Positions 51,377 through 59,728 of a stretch of DNA of 64,000 nt are shown here, piece after piece. The notes beneath the pieces are model-generated. The model was not told the DNA's origin. It did no database searches and worked only from the letters and a program-made list of their open reading frames with translations. The position numbers and the translations under genes were made by a program. Location of the stretch: NCBI RefSeq assembly GCF_003688995.1, contig NZ_PENI01000018.1, forward strand, positions 1 to 64,000, read 5' to 3'. The DNA is from Streptomyces shenzhenensis. GTDB lineage: Bacteria; Actinomycetota; Actinomycetes; Streptomycetales; Streptomycetaceae. Positions within the stretch are counted from its first letter, which is position 1, and every line of letters begins with the position of its first letter.

Positions 51377-52459
51377 TCACGACGCCTTGACCTTGGTCCA
51401 GCCCTGCTGGAAGTACTGCATCGCGGTGCCCGGGTCGAGCAGGAAGTCGGCCTTGGCGATGGCCTCGTCGGGCGCGTAGATGGCGGTGTTCTCCAGGGCC
51501 GCCTTGTTCTTGATGAGCTTGCGGGCGGCCTGGTTGGCGCTGGCGGAGGAGCCGTCGTCGGTGGCCTTCGCGGCGACCTCGGGACGCAGCAGGTAGTTGA
51601 TGAACTTGTACGCCGACGTGACGTTCTTCGCGCCCTTGGGGATGGCGATGCCGTCCGTCCAGATGGAGCCGCCCTCCTCCGGGATGACGTAGTGCACATG
51701 GGGGTCGGACGCCACGACCTTCGCCATGGCGGTGCCGCTCCACGCCTCGGCCGCGCACGCCTGGCCCGTGGACAGCAGCTGCGGGTAGTTGGTGGAGTTG
51801 TAGCCGGCGAGGACCTTCTTCTGCTGCTGCAGCGCCTCGGTCGCCTGCGCGATCTCGTCCTTGTCGGTGCTGGTGGCCCGGTGTCCGGTGACCTGGAGGC
51901 CGGCGATGTAGGCCGCGAGCATGTTGTCGAGCATGTACAGCTTGCCCTTGTACTTGGCGTCGAAGAGCGTCTTCCAGCTGGTCGCCGACTTGATGCAGGT
52001 GTCGTTGTAGGCGAAGCCGGTGGTCCCCCAGATCCACGGGATGCTGTACTTGTTGCCCGCGTCGTAGGTCGCGGTGCGGAACTTGGGCGCCAGGTTGCCC
52101 AGTCCCTCGATCTTCGAGTGGTCCAGCGGCTGGATGAGGTTCTGCCCGATCAGCTGCTGCACGGTGTACTGGCTGGGTTCGACCAGGTCGTACCCGGAGG
52201 AGCCGGAGCTGAGCTTGGCGGTCATGGTCTCGTTGCTGTCGAAGGTGTCGACCGTGACCTTGATGCCGGTCTCCTTCTCGAAGCCCTTCACCACGGAGTC
52301 GGGGATCTCTCCGGCCCAGGCGTAGACGTGCAGCTCCTTGCCGCCGCCGGAGGAGGAGCCGGCATCGGAGCCTGAGCCTCCGCAGCCGGTGGCGAGCACG
52401 GCGGTGACGGTGAGCACGCAGGTGGCGAGCAGGGTTCTCGGGAGGGTGGTACGGGACAT
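51377..52459 (-). CDS. potD: Polyamine-type substrate-binding lipoprotein (PotD-like)
   Basis: This 360-residue extracellular binding protein has a signal ending in the lipobox VLATGCGG (Cys about 26), so it is membrane-anchored. LHVYAWAGEIPDSVVKGFEK, SSGYDLVEPSQYTVQQLIGQ, IPWIWGTTGFAYNDT and the later WSGTAMAKVVASDPHVHYVI match spermidine/putrescine-binding proteins. Which ligand it binds cannot be decided. It is 143 bases after potC, a larger gap than elsewhere in the operon, which may hold its own promoter or processing site. Confidence 0.88.
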   Translation of the reverse strand: MSRTTLPRTLLATCVLTVTAVLATGCGGSGSDAGSSSGGGKELHVYAWAGEIPDSVVKGFEKETGIKVTVDTFDSNETMTAKLSSGSSGYDLVEPSQYTVQQLIGQNLIQPLDHSKIEGLGNLAPKFRTATYDAGNKYSIPWIWGTTGFAYNDTCIKSATSWKTLFDAKYKGKLYMLDNMLAAYIAGLQVTGHRATSTDKDEIAQATEALQQQKKVLAGYNSTNYPQLLSTGQACAAEAWSGTAMAKVVASDPHVHYVIPEEGGSIWTDGIAIPKGAKNVTSAYKFINYLLRPEVAAKATDDGSSASANQAARKLIKNKAALENTAIYAPDEAIAKADFLLDPGTAMQYFQQGWTKVKAS

Positions 52460-52602
52460 GGCGAGACCTTTCGGGAACGTGCCGAGGGTGTGCGAGGACG
52501 TACGGGCGCGGGCGGGAGCGGCGTACGACGTGACGGCGTACGGCGCCACAGGCGGTGCCGGGCGGTGCGGGCGCGGGACGGAGCGCGGGGTGCGGCGGCC
52601 GG
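52460..52602 (-). other. 143-base intercistronic gap within the transporter operon
   Basis: This is the longest gap inside the eight-gene unit. It contains CGTACG- and GGCGTAC-type short repeats but no clean hairpin or gene. Binding-protein genes are often expressed above their permeases, so a processing or internal start site here would make sense; nothing proves it. Confidence 0.3.
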
Positions 52603-53418
52603 TCAGGTGCGGTCGTCGACGAGGACGCGGCGCATCTGCCGCAGCCCGGCGCCCAGGATGATCACGAAGGTGAACAGCACGAGGAGGGTGCCCAGTGCGT
52701 TGATCTCCGGGGTGAGTCCCGTCTTCAGCAGGGAGTACACCCGCAGCGGCAGGGTGGTGGTGCCGACGCCGCCGGTGAAGGTGGACATCACGATGTTGCC
52801 GAAGGAGATGGTGAAGCACAGCAGCCAGGAGGCCAGCAGGGCGTGTTTCAGCAGCGGCAGGGTGATCAGGCGGAGCCGCTGCCAGGCGCCGCAGCCGAGG
52901 TCGGCGGCGGCCTCGTCGAGGGACGGGTCCAGGGCGCGGTGCGCGCCGATCACGATCAGGGCCGCGTAGGGCAGGGTCACCACCAGATGGCCGAGGACCA
53001 GCGAGGTCATCCCGAGGCTCGCCCGCAGGGTGCCGAACACGGACAGCAGGGCGACGCCGAGCACGATCTCCGGGATCACCAGCGGCAGGAACAGACTGCC
53101 GGAGAACAGGGCCCGTCCGCGGGGGCCGAGCCGGGCCATGCCCATCGCGGCGAACAGCCCGCCGAGGGTGGCGAGGGTCGCCGAGATCACCCCGGCCTCG
53201 GCGCTGACGCGGAGCGCGGCGAGCAGATCGGTGTCCTGTGCGAGCACGCCGTACCAGCGGGTGCTGAACCCGGCCCACTTGTAGGTGAGGTCGGAGTCGT
53301 TGAACGACAGCACCACGACGACCACGATGGGCACGTACAGGAAGACGATGACGCCCCGGGCGAGCCAGCCGGTCACGGCGTCGGGCAGGTGTCCGGTGCG
53401 GGCGGCGCGGCTTCTCAT
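52603..53418 (-). CDS. potC: ABC transporter permease (PotC-like)
   Basis: This 271-residue inner membrane protein has six hydrophobic segments. The EAA loop reads DEAAADLGCGAWQRLRLITL near residue 165. IVFLYVPIVVVVVLSFNDS opens segment 1, with the FNDS motif usual in PotC. It overlaps potB by ATGA. Together with PotB it would form the channel for the cationic or related substrate. Confidence 0.9.
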   Translation of the reverse strand: MRSRAARTGHLPDAVTGWLARGVIVFLYVPIVVVVVLSFNDSDLTYKWAGFSTRWYGVLAQDTDLLAALRVSAEAGVISATLATLGGLFAAMGMARLGPRGRALFSGSLFLPLVIPEIVLGVALLSVFGTLRASLGMTSLVLGHLVVTLPYAALIVIGAHRALDPSLDEAAADLGCGAWQRLRLITLPLLKHALLASWLLCFTISFGNIVMSTFTGGVGTTTLPLRVYSLLKTGLTPEINALGTLLVLFTFVIILGAGLRQMRRVLVDDRT

Positions 53419-54335
53419 GACGTCTTTCCTCTGAGCCGGCGGGCCGCGGTGCCGAGGACCGCCACCGACAGGATCATCAGGGCGAGCAGGACGACGGAGG
53501 CCGCCGCGCCCATGGGCTGGTTCCGGAACTCGGTGTAGAGCGTGACGATCAGGTTGCCGACGAGCTGGTTCTTGCCGCCGCCGAGCAGGACCGGGATCAC
53601 GAAGACACCGAGCGTCGGGATGAAGGTGAGCAGCGCCGCGGCGAGCAGTCCGGGCCGGACGAGGGGCAGCAGCACCTTGGTGTGCACCCGCCACCAGCCG
53701 CAGCCCAGGTCCCGGGCGGCCTCGCCCAGCGACGGGTCGACGCCGCGCAGGGTGGCGTACACCGGGAAGATCGCGGTGGGCAGGAAGGCGTAGACGAGGC
53801 CGATGAACGACGCGCCCTGGCTGGGGATCCACTGGGCCGGGCCGTCGGTGAGGCCGACCGCGTCGGTCAGCGCGTTGACCGGGCCGCCCGGGCTGAGCAG
53901 GTTGATCCAGGCGAAGGTGCGCACCAGGAAGTCGGTCCAGAACGGCACGATGATCAGCAGGAGCAGGATGCCCTGCCGCTGCGGCGGCCGGCCGGCCAGC
54001 CAGTACGAGACGACATAGCCGAGGACCAGACAGACGACGGTGTTCAGGGCCGCCATGCCGAGGCTGTATCCGAAGACCTTCAGATACACCGGGTCGATCA
54101 GCTCGCGGTAGTTGGCCAGGGTGAAGCCGCCCTGTACACCGCCGTAGGCGTCCGGCGCGGCGAAGCTGTTGCGCACCACCAGGGCCAGTGGTACAAGGAC
54201 CAGTGCCACGACGGTGATCCCGGCGGGCGCCAGCAGGGCGAGGGTGGCCCCGTGATGCCGCAGACGGCTCCGGGACGCCGGGGCGGTCGGCGACGCGGTG
54301 GCGGGCGCCGGCGGCGCGGCGGTGACGGTCACCAC
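53415..54335 (-). CDS. potB: ABC transporter permease (PotB-like)
   Basis: This 306-residue permease has six hydrophobic segments from about 30 to 300 and the EAA loop GEAARDLGCGWWRVHTKVLL near 207. IIVPFWTDFLVRTFAWINLL is typical of PotB. It is the first gene of the operon. The GTG at 54335, with GCGGAG before it, is chosen because an upstream ATG is out of frame. The Lrp gene at 54586 is divergent from it. Confidence 0.88.
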   Translation of the reverse strand: MVTVTAAPPAPATASPTAPASRSRLRHHGATLALLAPAGITVVALVLVPLALVVRNSFAAPDAYGGVQGGFTLANYRELIDPVYLKVFGYSLGMAALNTVVCLVLGYVVSYWLAGRPPQRQGILLLLIIVPFWTDFLVRTFAWINLLSPGGPVNALTDAVGLTDGPAQWIPSQGASFIGLVYAFLPTAIFPVYATLRGVDPSLGEAARDLGCGWWRVHTKVLLPLVRPGLLAAALLTFIPTLGVFVIPVLLGGGKNQLVGNLIVTLYTEFRNQPMGAAASVVLLALMILSVAVLGTAARRLRGKTS

Positions 54336-54403
54336 GGTCTCCGCGCGGCGGACGGGGGTTCCTGCATGGACTGTGCCTCCTCACGAGCGGTCACGCGCGG
54401 CCG

Positions 54404-54508
54404 GGATGATCATCCGGCCGTTTCGTGCGCACCAGCTTCCGCCCGCATGGACGGCCCTGAACAGGGGCGTTGACATCGAATCCAGTGGAAACGCAGCCTG
54501 AATTCCAC
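54404..54508. promoter_or_regulatory. Palindromes between potB and the divergent Lrp gene
   Basis: GGATGATCATCC at 54404-54415 is a perfect 12-bp palindrome flanked by CGGCCG-type arms. GTGGAA (54485-54490) and TTCCAC (54503-54508) form a second inverted pair. TTGACA at 54470 is a possible -35 for the regulator gene. These are candidate Lrp-binding sites. Confidence 0.5.
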
Positions 54509-54585
54509 GCATCTCGCAATCGCCGCGAAACAACGGGGTCCGCGGATGGCGGGACAGCGGGCGGCACAGGAAGGGAGGTGGCGGT

Positions 54586-55071
54586 GTGATCGACGATCTG
54601 GACCGGCAGATCATCGACCAGCTCCGCGTCGACGGCCGGCGGTCCTTCGGGGAGATCGGCCGGTCGATAGGTCTGTCGGAGGCCTCGGTGCGGGCGCGCT
54701 TCCAGCGGCTGCAGCGGCGTGGGGCGATCCAGGTGGTGGGCATGACGGACGCGGTCAGGCTCGGGGAGGTGGAGGTGCATCTCGCGGTGCGGGTGCAGCA
54801 CATCCCGGTGGCGCTGGTCGCCCGGGAGCTGTCCCGGATGCCGGAGGTGCGCTACGTGGCCTCCTGCGTCGGGCCCTACGACCTGATCACGGATGTCCGC
54901 TGCCGCAATCTGGAGCATCTGTCCGAACTGCTCACCGAGCGGGTGCGGCGGGTGAACGGCGTCGCGCACGCGGAGGCGCTGACCGTGCTCGAAGTGGTGA
55001 AGGACAGCTATCTGTGGGCGGGCTTCCGTGATCTGCCCGCCTCGCCCGACCAGCGCATCCTGCCACCGTGA
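54586..55071 (+). CDS. Lrp/AsnC-family regulator divergent from the transporter operon
   Basis: This 161-residue regulator has an N-terminal helix-turn-helix (DDLDRQIIDQLRVDGRRSFG, EIGRSIGLSEASVRARFQRL) and a C-terminal RAM-type ligand domain (HLAVRVQHIPVALVARELSR, GPYDLITDVRCRN). It begins with GTG after AAGGGAGG. Its position suggests it senses the transported compound or a breakdown product and controls the divergent operon. Confidence 0.87.
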   Translation: MIDDLDRQIIDQLRVDGRRSFGEIGRSIGLSEASVRARFQRLQRRGAIQVVGMTDAVRLGEVEVHLAVRVQHIPVALVARELSRMPEVRYVASCVGPYDLITDVRCRNLEHLSELLTERVRRVNGVAHAEALTVLEVVKDSYLWAGFRDLPASPDQRILPP

Positions 55072-55101
55072 CGCGTACGGCGGCCACCCGGCGCGGGCCG
55101 C

Positions 55102-55572
55102 TCAGTCGCCCGCGACGGCCTGCCCCACGGCGCTGTCGAGCCCGTTCCACGAGTAGTCCTTGAACAGCTCGAGGAGCAGCAGCACCTGCACCCGGGACAC
55201 CCCGGGCAGCATCCTGATCTCGTCGAGCAGCTGCACCAGCTGGGCCTGGTCCCGGCACGTGCCTTCCAGGAAGATGTCCTGGCTGCCCGCGCAGAGCGCC
55301 ACATGGTTGACCATCGGCATGTCCGCGAGGCTCTTGGCGACCGCGCGGGGGGTGAGGTCCTGCACCCGGACCATCAGCCGGACGGACTGGTGGCCCAGGG
55401 TGAGCGGATTGCACAGCGCGACGATGCGCAGCGCGCCGCTCTCCTGCAGCCGCGCCACCCGCTGACGCACCGTCGCCTCCGAGACCCCCAGCTCACGGGC
55501 GAGCGTGGTGTACGGGGTGCGTCCGTCGCGGGTGAGGCTCCGGACGATGTTCCGGTCGAGTTCGTCGATCAA
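55102..55572 (-). CDS. Second Lrp/AsnC-family regulator
   Basis: This 156-residue regulator resembles its neighbour in layout: ELDRNIVRSLTRDGRTPYTT, ELGVSEATVRQRVARLQESG, then SVRLMVRVQDLTPRAVAKSL. It starts with TTG after AAGGAGG. The two Lrp genes converge, 30 bases apart. It is not a simple copy of the first, since the sequences differ throughout. It may control a different set of genes. Confidence 0.85.
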   Translation of the reverse strand: MIDELDRNIVRSLTRDGRTPYTTLARELGVSEATVRQRVARLQESGALRIVALCNPLTLGHQSVRLMVRVQDLTPRAVAKSLADMPMVNHVALCAGSQDIFLEGTCRDQAQLVQLLDEIRMLPGVSRVQVLLLLELFKDYSWNGLDSAVGQAVAGD

Positions 55573-55704
55573 CGAGGCCGCCTCCTTCCCGGCACGTCCC
55601 CTGCATCCTGTTCTCCTGCTCCCTCACCTCCCGACCGTACGCGACCGTCCCGAGCACGGTGCGCGGGGGGCCGCCGGGGGCAGCGGGGAGCGGGAACGCC
55701 GGCG

Positions 55705-55744
55705 GCCAGGCCGCATCCGCCCGCGCGGGCGGATGCGGCCTGGC
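55705..55744. terminator. Perfect 40-bp palindrome, terminator-like
   Basis: 55705-55724 and 55725-55744 are exact reverse complements; the left arm begins GCCAGGCCGCATCC. It lies 60 bases after the 3' end of the epimerase gene (minus strand) and upstream of the second Lrp gene. A terminator is most likely. Confidence 0.7.
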
Positions 55745-55802
55745 TGCCTCACAGGGGCGTCACGGGTGTGGGTCCGTGGGCGCGGGCGGCCGGACCCTGT
55801 GG

Positions 55803-56726
55803 TCAGGAGGCGGTGGCCGGGGTGTGGAAGTAGTGGCCCTTGTCGAGGTCGTCGAGGAGCCCGGGGTGGGTGGGCTGCCAGTCCAGCAGCTCGCGGGTCA
55901 GGGTGCTCGACGTCGGGGCGTCGAGCCCGAGGAAACCGCCCAGCCAGGCGAAGTGCTCGGCCGCGGCCTCGGGGGCCACGGCGGCCACCGGCACCTCGAG
56001 GTGCCGGCCGATCACCTCGGCGACGTCGCGGATCGCGACGCCCTCCTCCGCTGCGCCGTGCAGCACGGTCCCCGCGGGTGCCTTCTCGACGGCCAGGCGG
56101 AACAGCCGGGCGGCGTCGAGACGGTGGACGGCGGGCCAGCGGTTGGCGCCGTCGCCGAGGTAGCCGGAGACGCCCGTGGCCCGGGCGATGGCGACCAGGG
56201 TCGCCATGAACCCCTTGTCCCCGTCGCCGTGGCAGGTCGGGGAGAGCCGCACCACGGACGAGCGCACACCGCGCGAGGCGAGGCCGAGCACCGCCGTGGC
56301 GGTAGCCGCGCGGGCGGCCGCCTGCGAGCCGTCGACGGTGGGCATGTCCCGCTCGGTCGCCACCTGCCCCGGCTTGAGCCCGGCCAGTCCTGAGGCGAGG
56401 ACGAAGGGGCGGTCCGTGCCGGCCAGGGCGTCGCCGAGGGTGTCGGCGGCACGGCGGTCGGCGTCGGTGGCGCCCTGGAAGTCGCCGCTGAAGGCGATGT
56501 CGTGCTTGAAGGCGAGATGGACCACCCCGTCCGACGCGGCGGCGGCGGAGGCCAGGACGTCGAGGTCGTCGACGGTGCCGCGGACGGTTTCCGCCCCGGC
56601 GGCGGTGAGGGCGGCGGCTGAGGCGTCGGAGCGGGCGAGCCCGACGACCTGGTGGCCCGCGCCGATGAGTTCGGGAACGAGGGCGGAGCCGATCCAGCCG
56701 GACGCTCCGGTCACGAAAATGCGCAT
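55803..56726 (-). CDS. NAD-dependent epimerase/dehydratase-family protein (extended SDR)
   Basis: This 307-residue Rossmann protein starts MRIFVTGASGWIGSALVPEL (NAD motif TGASGWIG). GVVHLAFKHD and FVLASGLAG follow, and WPAVHRLDAARLFRLAVEKA is the usual substrate-domain segment. The YxxxK pair is not evident, which is common in this atypical SDR group. It would act on a nucleotide sugar or small ketone. It is divergent from a TetR gene that probably represses it. Confidence 0.8.
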   Translation of the reverse strand: MRIFVTGASGWIGSALVPELIGAGHQVVGLARSDASAAALTAAGAETVRGTVDDLDVLASAAAASDGVVHLAFKHDIAFSGDFQGATDADRRAADTLGDALAGTDRPFVLASGLAGLKPGQVATERDMPTVDGSQAAARAATATAVLGLASRGVRSSVVRLSPTCHGDGDKGFMATLVAIARATGVSGYLGDGANRWPAVHRLDAARLFRLAVEKAPAGTVLHGAAEEGVAIRDVAEVIGRHLEVPVAAVAPEAAAEHFAWLGGFLGLDAPTSSTLTRELLDWQPTHPGLLDDLDKGHYFHTPATAS

Positions 56727-56747
56727 GGGAGAGACCCCAGAATGTTG

Positions 56748-56812
56748 ACGTCAGTGACTGTCATCGACACTAACATGCGATGTCAGGCACTGCCATCACG
56801 TAGGATCCGCCC
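56748..56812. promoter_or_regulatory. Repeated operator and leaderless promoter of the TetR gene
   Basis: ACGTCAGTGACTGTCATC (56748-56765) and ATGTCAGGCACTGCCATC (56780-56797) are 14/18 identical and 32 bp apart, three helical turns. Each holds a CAGT-x-ACTG-like core. TAGGAT at 56801-56806 is a good -10 seven bases before the ATG at 56813, so the TetR RNA is probably leaderless. The second repeat lies between -35 and -10. Confidence 0.55.
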
Positions 56813-57418
56813 ATGGGTAGATGGCAGCCGAATGCGCGCGGGCGCCTGGCGGAGGCGGCGTTGGCGCTCTACAGCGAGCGGGGCTACGAGCAGACGACGG
56901 TGGCGGAGATCGCCGGGCGGGCCGGCCTCACCGAGCGGACCTTCTTCCGGCACTACGCCGACAAGCGCGAGGTGCTGTTCGACGGCTCGGGCGCGCTGCA
57001 GGAACTGTTCGTGGACGCGGTCACCGGGGCTCCGCGGTCCGCGGCACCGATCGACGCGCTCGCGGCGGGGCTGGCGGCGATCTGCCCGATGTTCGCCGAC
57101 CGCCGCGAACACGCCCGGCGGCGGCAGGCCGTCGTCATGGCCAACCCGGAACTGCTGGAGCGTGAACTGATCAAGCTCGCGTCGCTGTCGGCCACGCTCG
57201 CCGACGCGCTGCGCCGCCGCGGCGTCGCGGAGCCCGCCGCGAGCCTGACCGCCGAGGCGGGGGTCGCCGTCTTCAAGGTCGGCTTCGAGCGCTGGACCGC
57301 GGCGGGCGAGGAGCGCGAACTGTCACAGGTGCTGCAGGAGTCGCTGACCGCGTTCAGGGCCGTGGCCGCGGGCGGCCGGGCCGATTCCGCACCCCGAACG
57401 GGGCCCGCGGCACCCTGA
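56813..57418 (+). CDS. TetR-family regulator
   Basis: This 201-residue regulator has the DNA-binding part RLAEAALALYSERGYEQTTV, AEIAGRAGLTERTFFRHYAD, KREVLFDG. This FFRHY variant is common in actinomycete TetR proteins. It begins MGRWQPNARG without a ribosome site (leaderless). It is divergent from the epimerase gene and has its probable operators in the gap. Confidence 0.86.
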   Translation: MGRWQPNARGRLAEAALALYSERGYEQTTVAEIAGRAGLTERTFFRHYADKREVLFDGSGALQELFVDAVTGAPRSAAPIDALAAGLAAICPMFADRREHARRRQAVVMANPELLERELIKLASLSATLADALRRRGVAEPAASLTAEAGVAVFKVGFERWTAAGEERELSQVLQESLTAFRAVAAGGRADSAPRTGPAAP

Positions 57419-57661
57419 CCGCCACCCGTCTCGCCGCCCACCGTGACCTTCGCTGCCCCAAGGCCGATACTGCCAGGGGAACGCATGAGCCGCCCCCGAA
57501 CACCTGACAGCCCATCACAGCGACAGCACCGAGCCCGCGGCACCACCGCCGGGGGCCCGCCGCCGACCGCGGTCCGCCGCGTCCGGCAACCGGGCTCACC
57601 CGTACCGACCAGCTGAAATGCAGCTCAGAAGGCCATCTGTTAGCGTCAATTGGAGGTACCC

Positions 57662-58654
57662 ATGAGGATGCTGATCAACGTCCCGGAGACCGTGGTGGCG
57701 GACGCGCTGCGGGGGATGGCGGCGGCCCATCCCGAGCTGACCGTGGACGTGGAGAACCGGGTGATCGTCCGGCGGGACGCTCCGGTGGCCGGACAGGTCG
57801 CGCTCGTCTCCGGCGGCGGGTCCGGGCACGAACCACTGCACGGCGGCTTCGTGGGGCCCGGGATGCTGTCGGCCGCCTGCCCGGGCGAGGTGTTCACCTC
57901 GCCGGTCCCCGACCAGATGGCGCGCGCCGCCGCGGCCGTGGACAGCGGCGAGGGCGTGCTGTTCGTCGTGAAGAACTACACGGGCGACGTCCTCAACTTC
58001 GACATGGCGGCCGAACTCGCCGAGGACGAGGGCATCCGGATCGCGAAGGTGCTCGTCAACGACGACGTGGCGGTCACCGACAGCCTCTTCACGGCGGGCC
58101 GGCGCGGCACGGGAGCCACCCTGTTCGTGGAGAAGATCGCGGGTGCCGCGGCCGCCGAGGGACAGCCGCTGGAGCGGGTGGAGTCCGTGGCGCGCCAGGT
58201 CAACGAGAACTCCCGCAGCTTCGGCGTCGCCCTCAGCGCCGTCACCACCCCCGCCAAGGGCAGCCCCACCTTCGATCTGCCGCCCGGCGAACTGGAGTTG
58301 GGCATCGGCATCCACGGCGAGCCGGGCCGCGAGCGGCGGGCCATGATGACCTCCGGTGAGATCGCCGACTTCGCGGTGGGTGCGATCCTGGACGACCTGC
58401 CCCCGCGCGACCCGGTTCTCGTCCTGGTCAACGGCATGGGCGCGACCCCGCTGCTGGAGCTGTACGGCTTCAACGCCGAGGTGCAGCGGGTGCTCGGCGA
58501 GCGCGGCGTGGCGGTGGCCCGCACCCTCGTCGGCGACTACGTCACCTCCCTGGACATGGCGGGCGCCTCGGTCACCCTGTGCCAGGTCGACGAGGAACTG
58601 CTGCGCCTGTGGGACGCGCCGGTGCGGACGCCGGCCCTGCGCTGGGGGATGTGA
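57662..58654 (+). CDS. dhaK: Dihydroxyacetone kinase, substrate-binding subunit DhaK
   Basis: This 330-residue subunit binds dihydroxyacetone covalently. LVSGGGSGHEPLHGGFVGPG gives the conserved Gly-rich region with His (about 56), and GIGIHGEPGRER carries the His that forms the hemiaminal with substrate (about 218). VVKNYTGDVLNFDMAAE is also typical. GGAGGT lies 5 bases before the ATG. It is the first gene of dhaKLM, 46 bases before dhaL. The phosphoenolpyruvate phosphotransferase system gives the phosphate. Confidence 0.92.
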   Translation: MRMLINVPETVVADALRGMAAAHPELTVDVENRVIVRRDAPVAGQVALVSGGGSGHEPLHGGFVGPGMLSAACPGEVFTSPVPDQMARAAAAVDSGEGVLFVVKNYTGDVLNFDMAAELAEDEGIRIAKVLVNDDVAVTDSLFTAGRRGTGATLFVEKIAGAAAAEGQPLERVESVARQVNENSRSFGVALSAVTTPAKGSPTFDLPPGELELGIGIHGEPGRERRAMMTSGEIADFAVGAILDDLPPRDPVLVLVNGMGATPLLELYGFNAEVQRVLGERGVAVARTLVGDYVTSLDMAGASVTLCQVDEELLRLWDAPVRTPALRWGM

Positions 58655-58700
58655 CTCGGCGTTCGCAGCGACCAACGTACCTACGACGCAAGGAGATCCC

Positions 58701-59300
58701 GTGCTCGACGCCGCTTTCTTCCGCCGCTGGATGGCCGCCACCGCCGCGTCCGTCGACCGTGAGGCGGAACGGCTCACCGCTCTCGACTCGGCCATCGGGG
58801 ACGCCGACCACGGCGCCAACATGCAACGCGGGTTCACGGCCGTGACGGCCGCCCTCGAGAAGGAGGCGCCGACGACGCCGGGCGCCGTCCTGACGCTCGC
58901 CGGACGGCAGCTCATCTCCACGGTCGGCGGCGCGTCCGGGCCGCTGTACGGGACGCTGCTGCGGCGCGCGGGCAAGGCGCTCGGTGACGCAGCCGAGGTC
59001 GGCGAGGAGCAGTTCGCGGACGCGTTGCGGGCGGGCGTGGACGGGGTCATGGCGCTCGGCGGTGCCGCACCGGGCGACAAGACCATGATCGACGCGCTGC
59101 TGCCGGCCGTCGACGCGCTCGGCGACGGCTTCGCGGCGGCGCGGGCCGCCGCCGAGGCGGGAGCCGTGGCGACGGTGCCGCTGCTGGCCCGCAAGGGCCG
59201 GGCGAGCTATCTCGGGGAGCGCAGCATCGGGCACCAGGATCCCGGTGCCACCTCCTCCGCGCTGCTGATCGCCGGGCTCGCGGAGGCCGGGGATGAGTGA
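58701..59300 (+). CDS. dhaL: Dihydroxyacetone kinase, ADP-binding subunit DhaL
   Basis: This 199-residue subunit carries ADP, which acts as a permanent phosphate relay. LDSAIGDADHGANMQRGF (about 28-45) is the magnesium/ADP motif, GRASYLGERSIGHQDPGATS the C-terminal one, and GGASGPLYGTLLRRAGKAL the nucleotide loop. It starts with GTG after AAGGAGA. It overlaps dhaM by 8 bases. Confidence 0.92.
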   Translation: MLDAAFFRRWMAATAASVDREAERLTALDSAIGDADHGANMQRGFTAVTAALEKEAPTTPGAVLTLAGRQLISTVGGASGPLYGTLLRRAGKALGDAAEVGEEQFADALRAGVDGVMALGGAAPGDKTMIDALLPAVDALGDGFAAARAAAEAGAVATVPLLARKGRASYLGERSIGHQDPGATSSALLIAGLAEAGDE

Positions 59301-59703
59301 CGGGCAGCGGGTCGGCATCGTGCTGGTGTCGCACAGCGCCGCGGTGGCCGACTCGGTCGCCGAGCTGGCGAGGGGTCTGGCGGGCGGCGGCGCGGAGGTG
59401 CCCGTCGCGTCGGCGGGCGGCACGGAGGGCGGCGGGCTCGGCACCAGCGCCGAGCTGATCTCCGCCGCCGCGGCAGCCGTGGACCGGGGCGCCGGGGTCG
59501 CCGTCATCACGGACCTCGGCAGCGCGGTGCTGACGGTGAAGGCGCTGCTCGCGGAGGGCGACGAACTCCCGGATGGCACCCGGCTCGTGGACGCCCCGTT
59601 CGTCGAGGGCGCCGTGGCGGCGGTCGTCACGGCGTCCGCGGGCGGCGACCTGGACGCAGTGGAGGCGGCGGCCGCGGAGGCGTACACGTACCGGAAGGCG
59701 TGA
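59293..59703 (+). CDS. dhaM: DhaM phosphotransferase subunit, single-domain
   Basis: This 136-residue protein is the EIIA-like domain that passes phosphate from HPr to DhaL. VGIVLVSHSAAVADSVAELA contains the active His (about 15), and GTSAELISAAAAAV follows. It lacks the HPr and EI-like domains found in E. coli DhaM, so it depends on the general phosphotransferase proteins. Translation is coupled with dhaL. Confidence 0.88.
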   Translation: MSDGQRVGIVLVSHSAAVADSVAELARGLAGGGAEVPVASAGGTEGGGLGTSAELISAAAAAVDRGAGVAVITDLGSAVLTVKALLAEGDELPDGTRLVDAPFVEGAVAAVVTASAGGDLDAVEAAAAEAYTYRKA

Positions 59704-59728
59704 GCGCCACTCCCCGGGGTGGGCCGCG

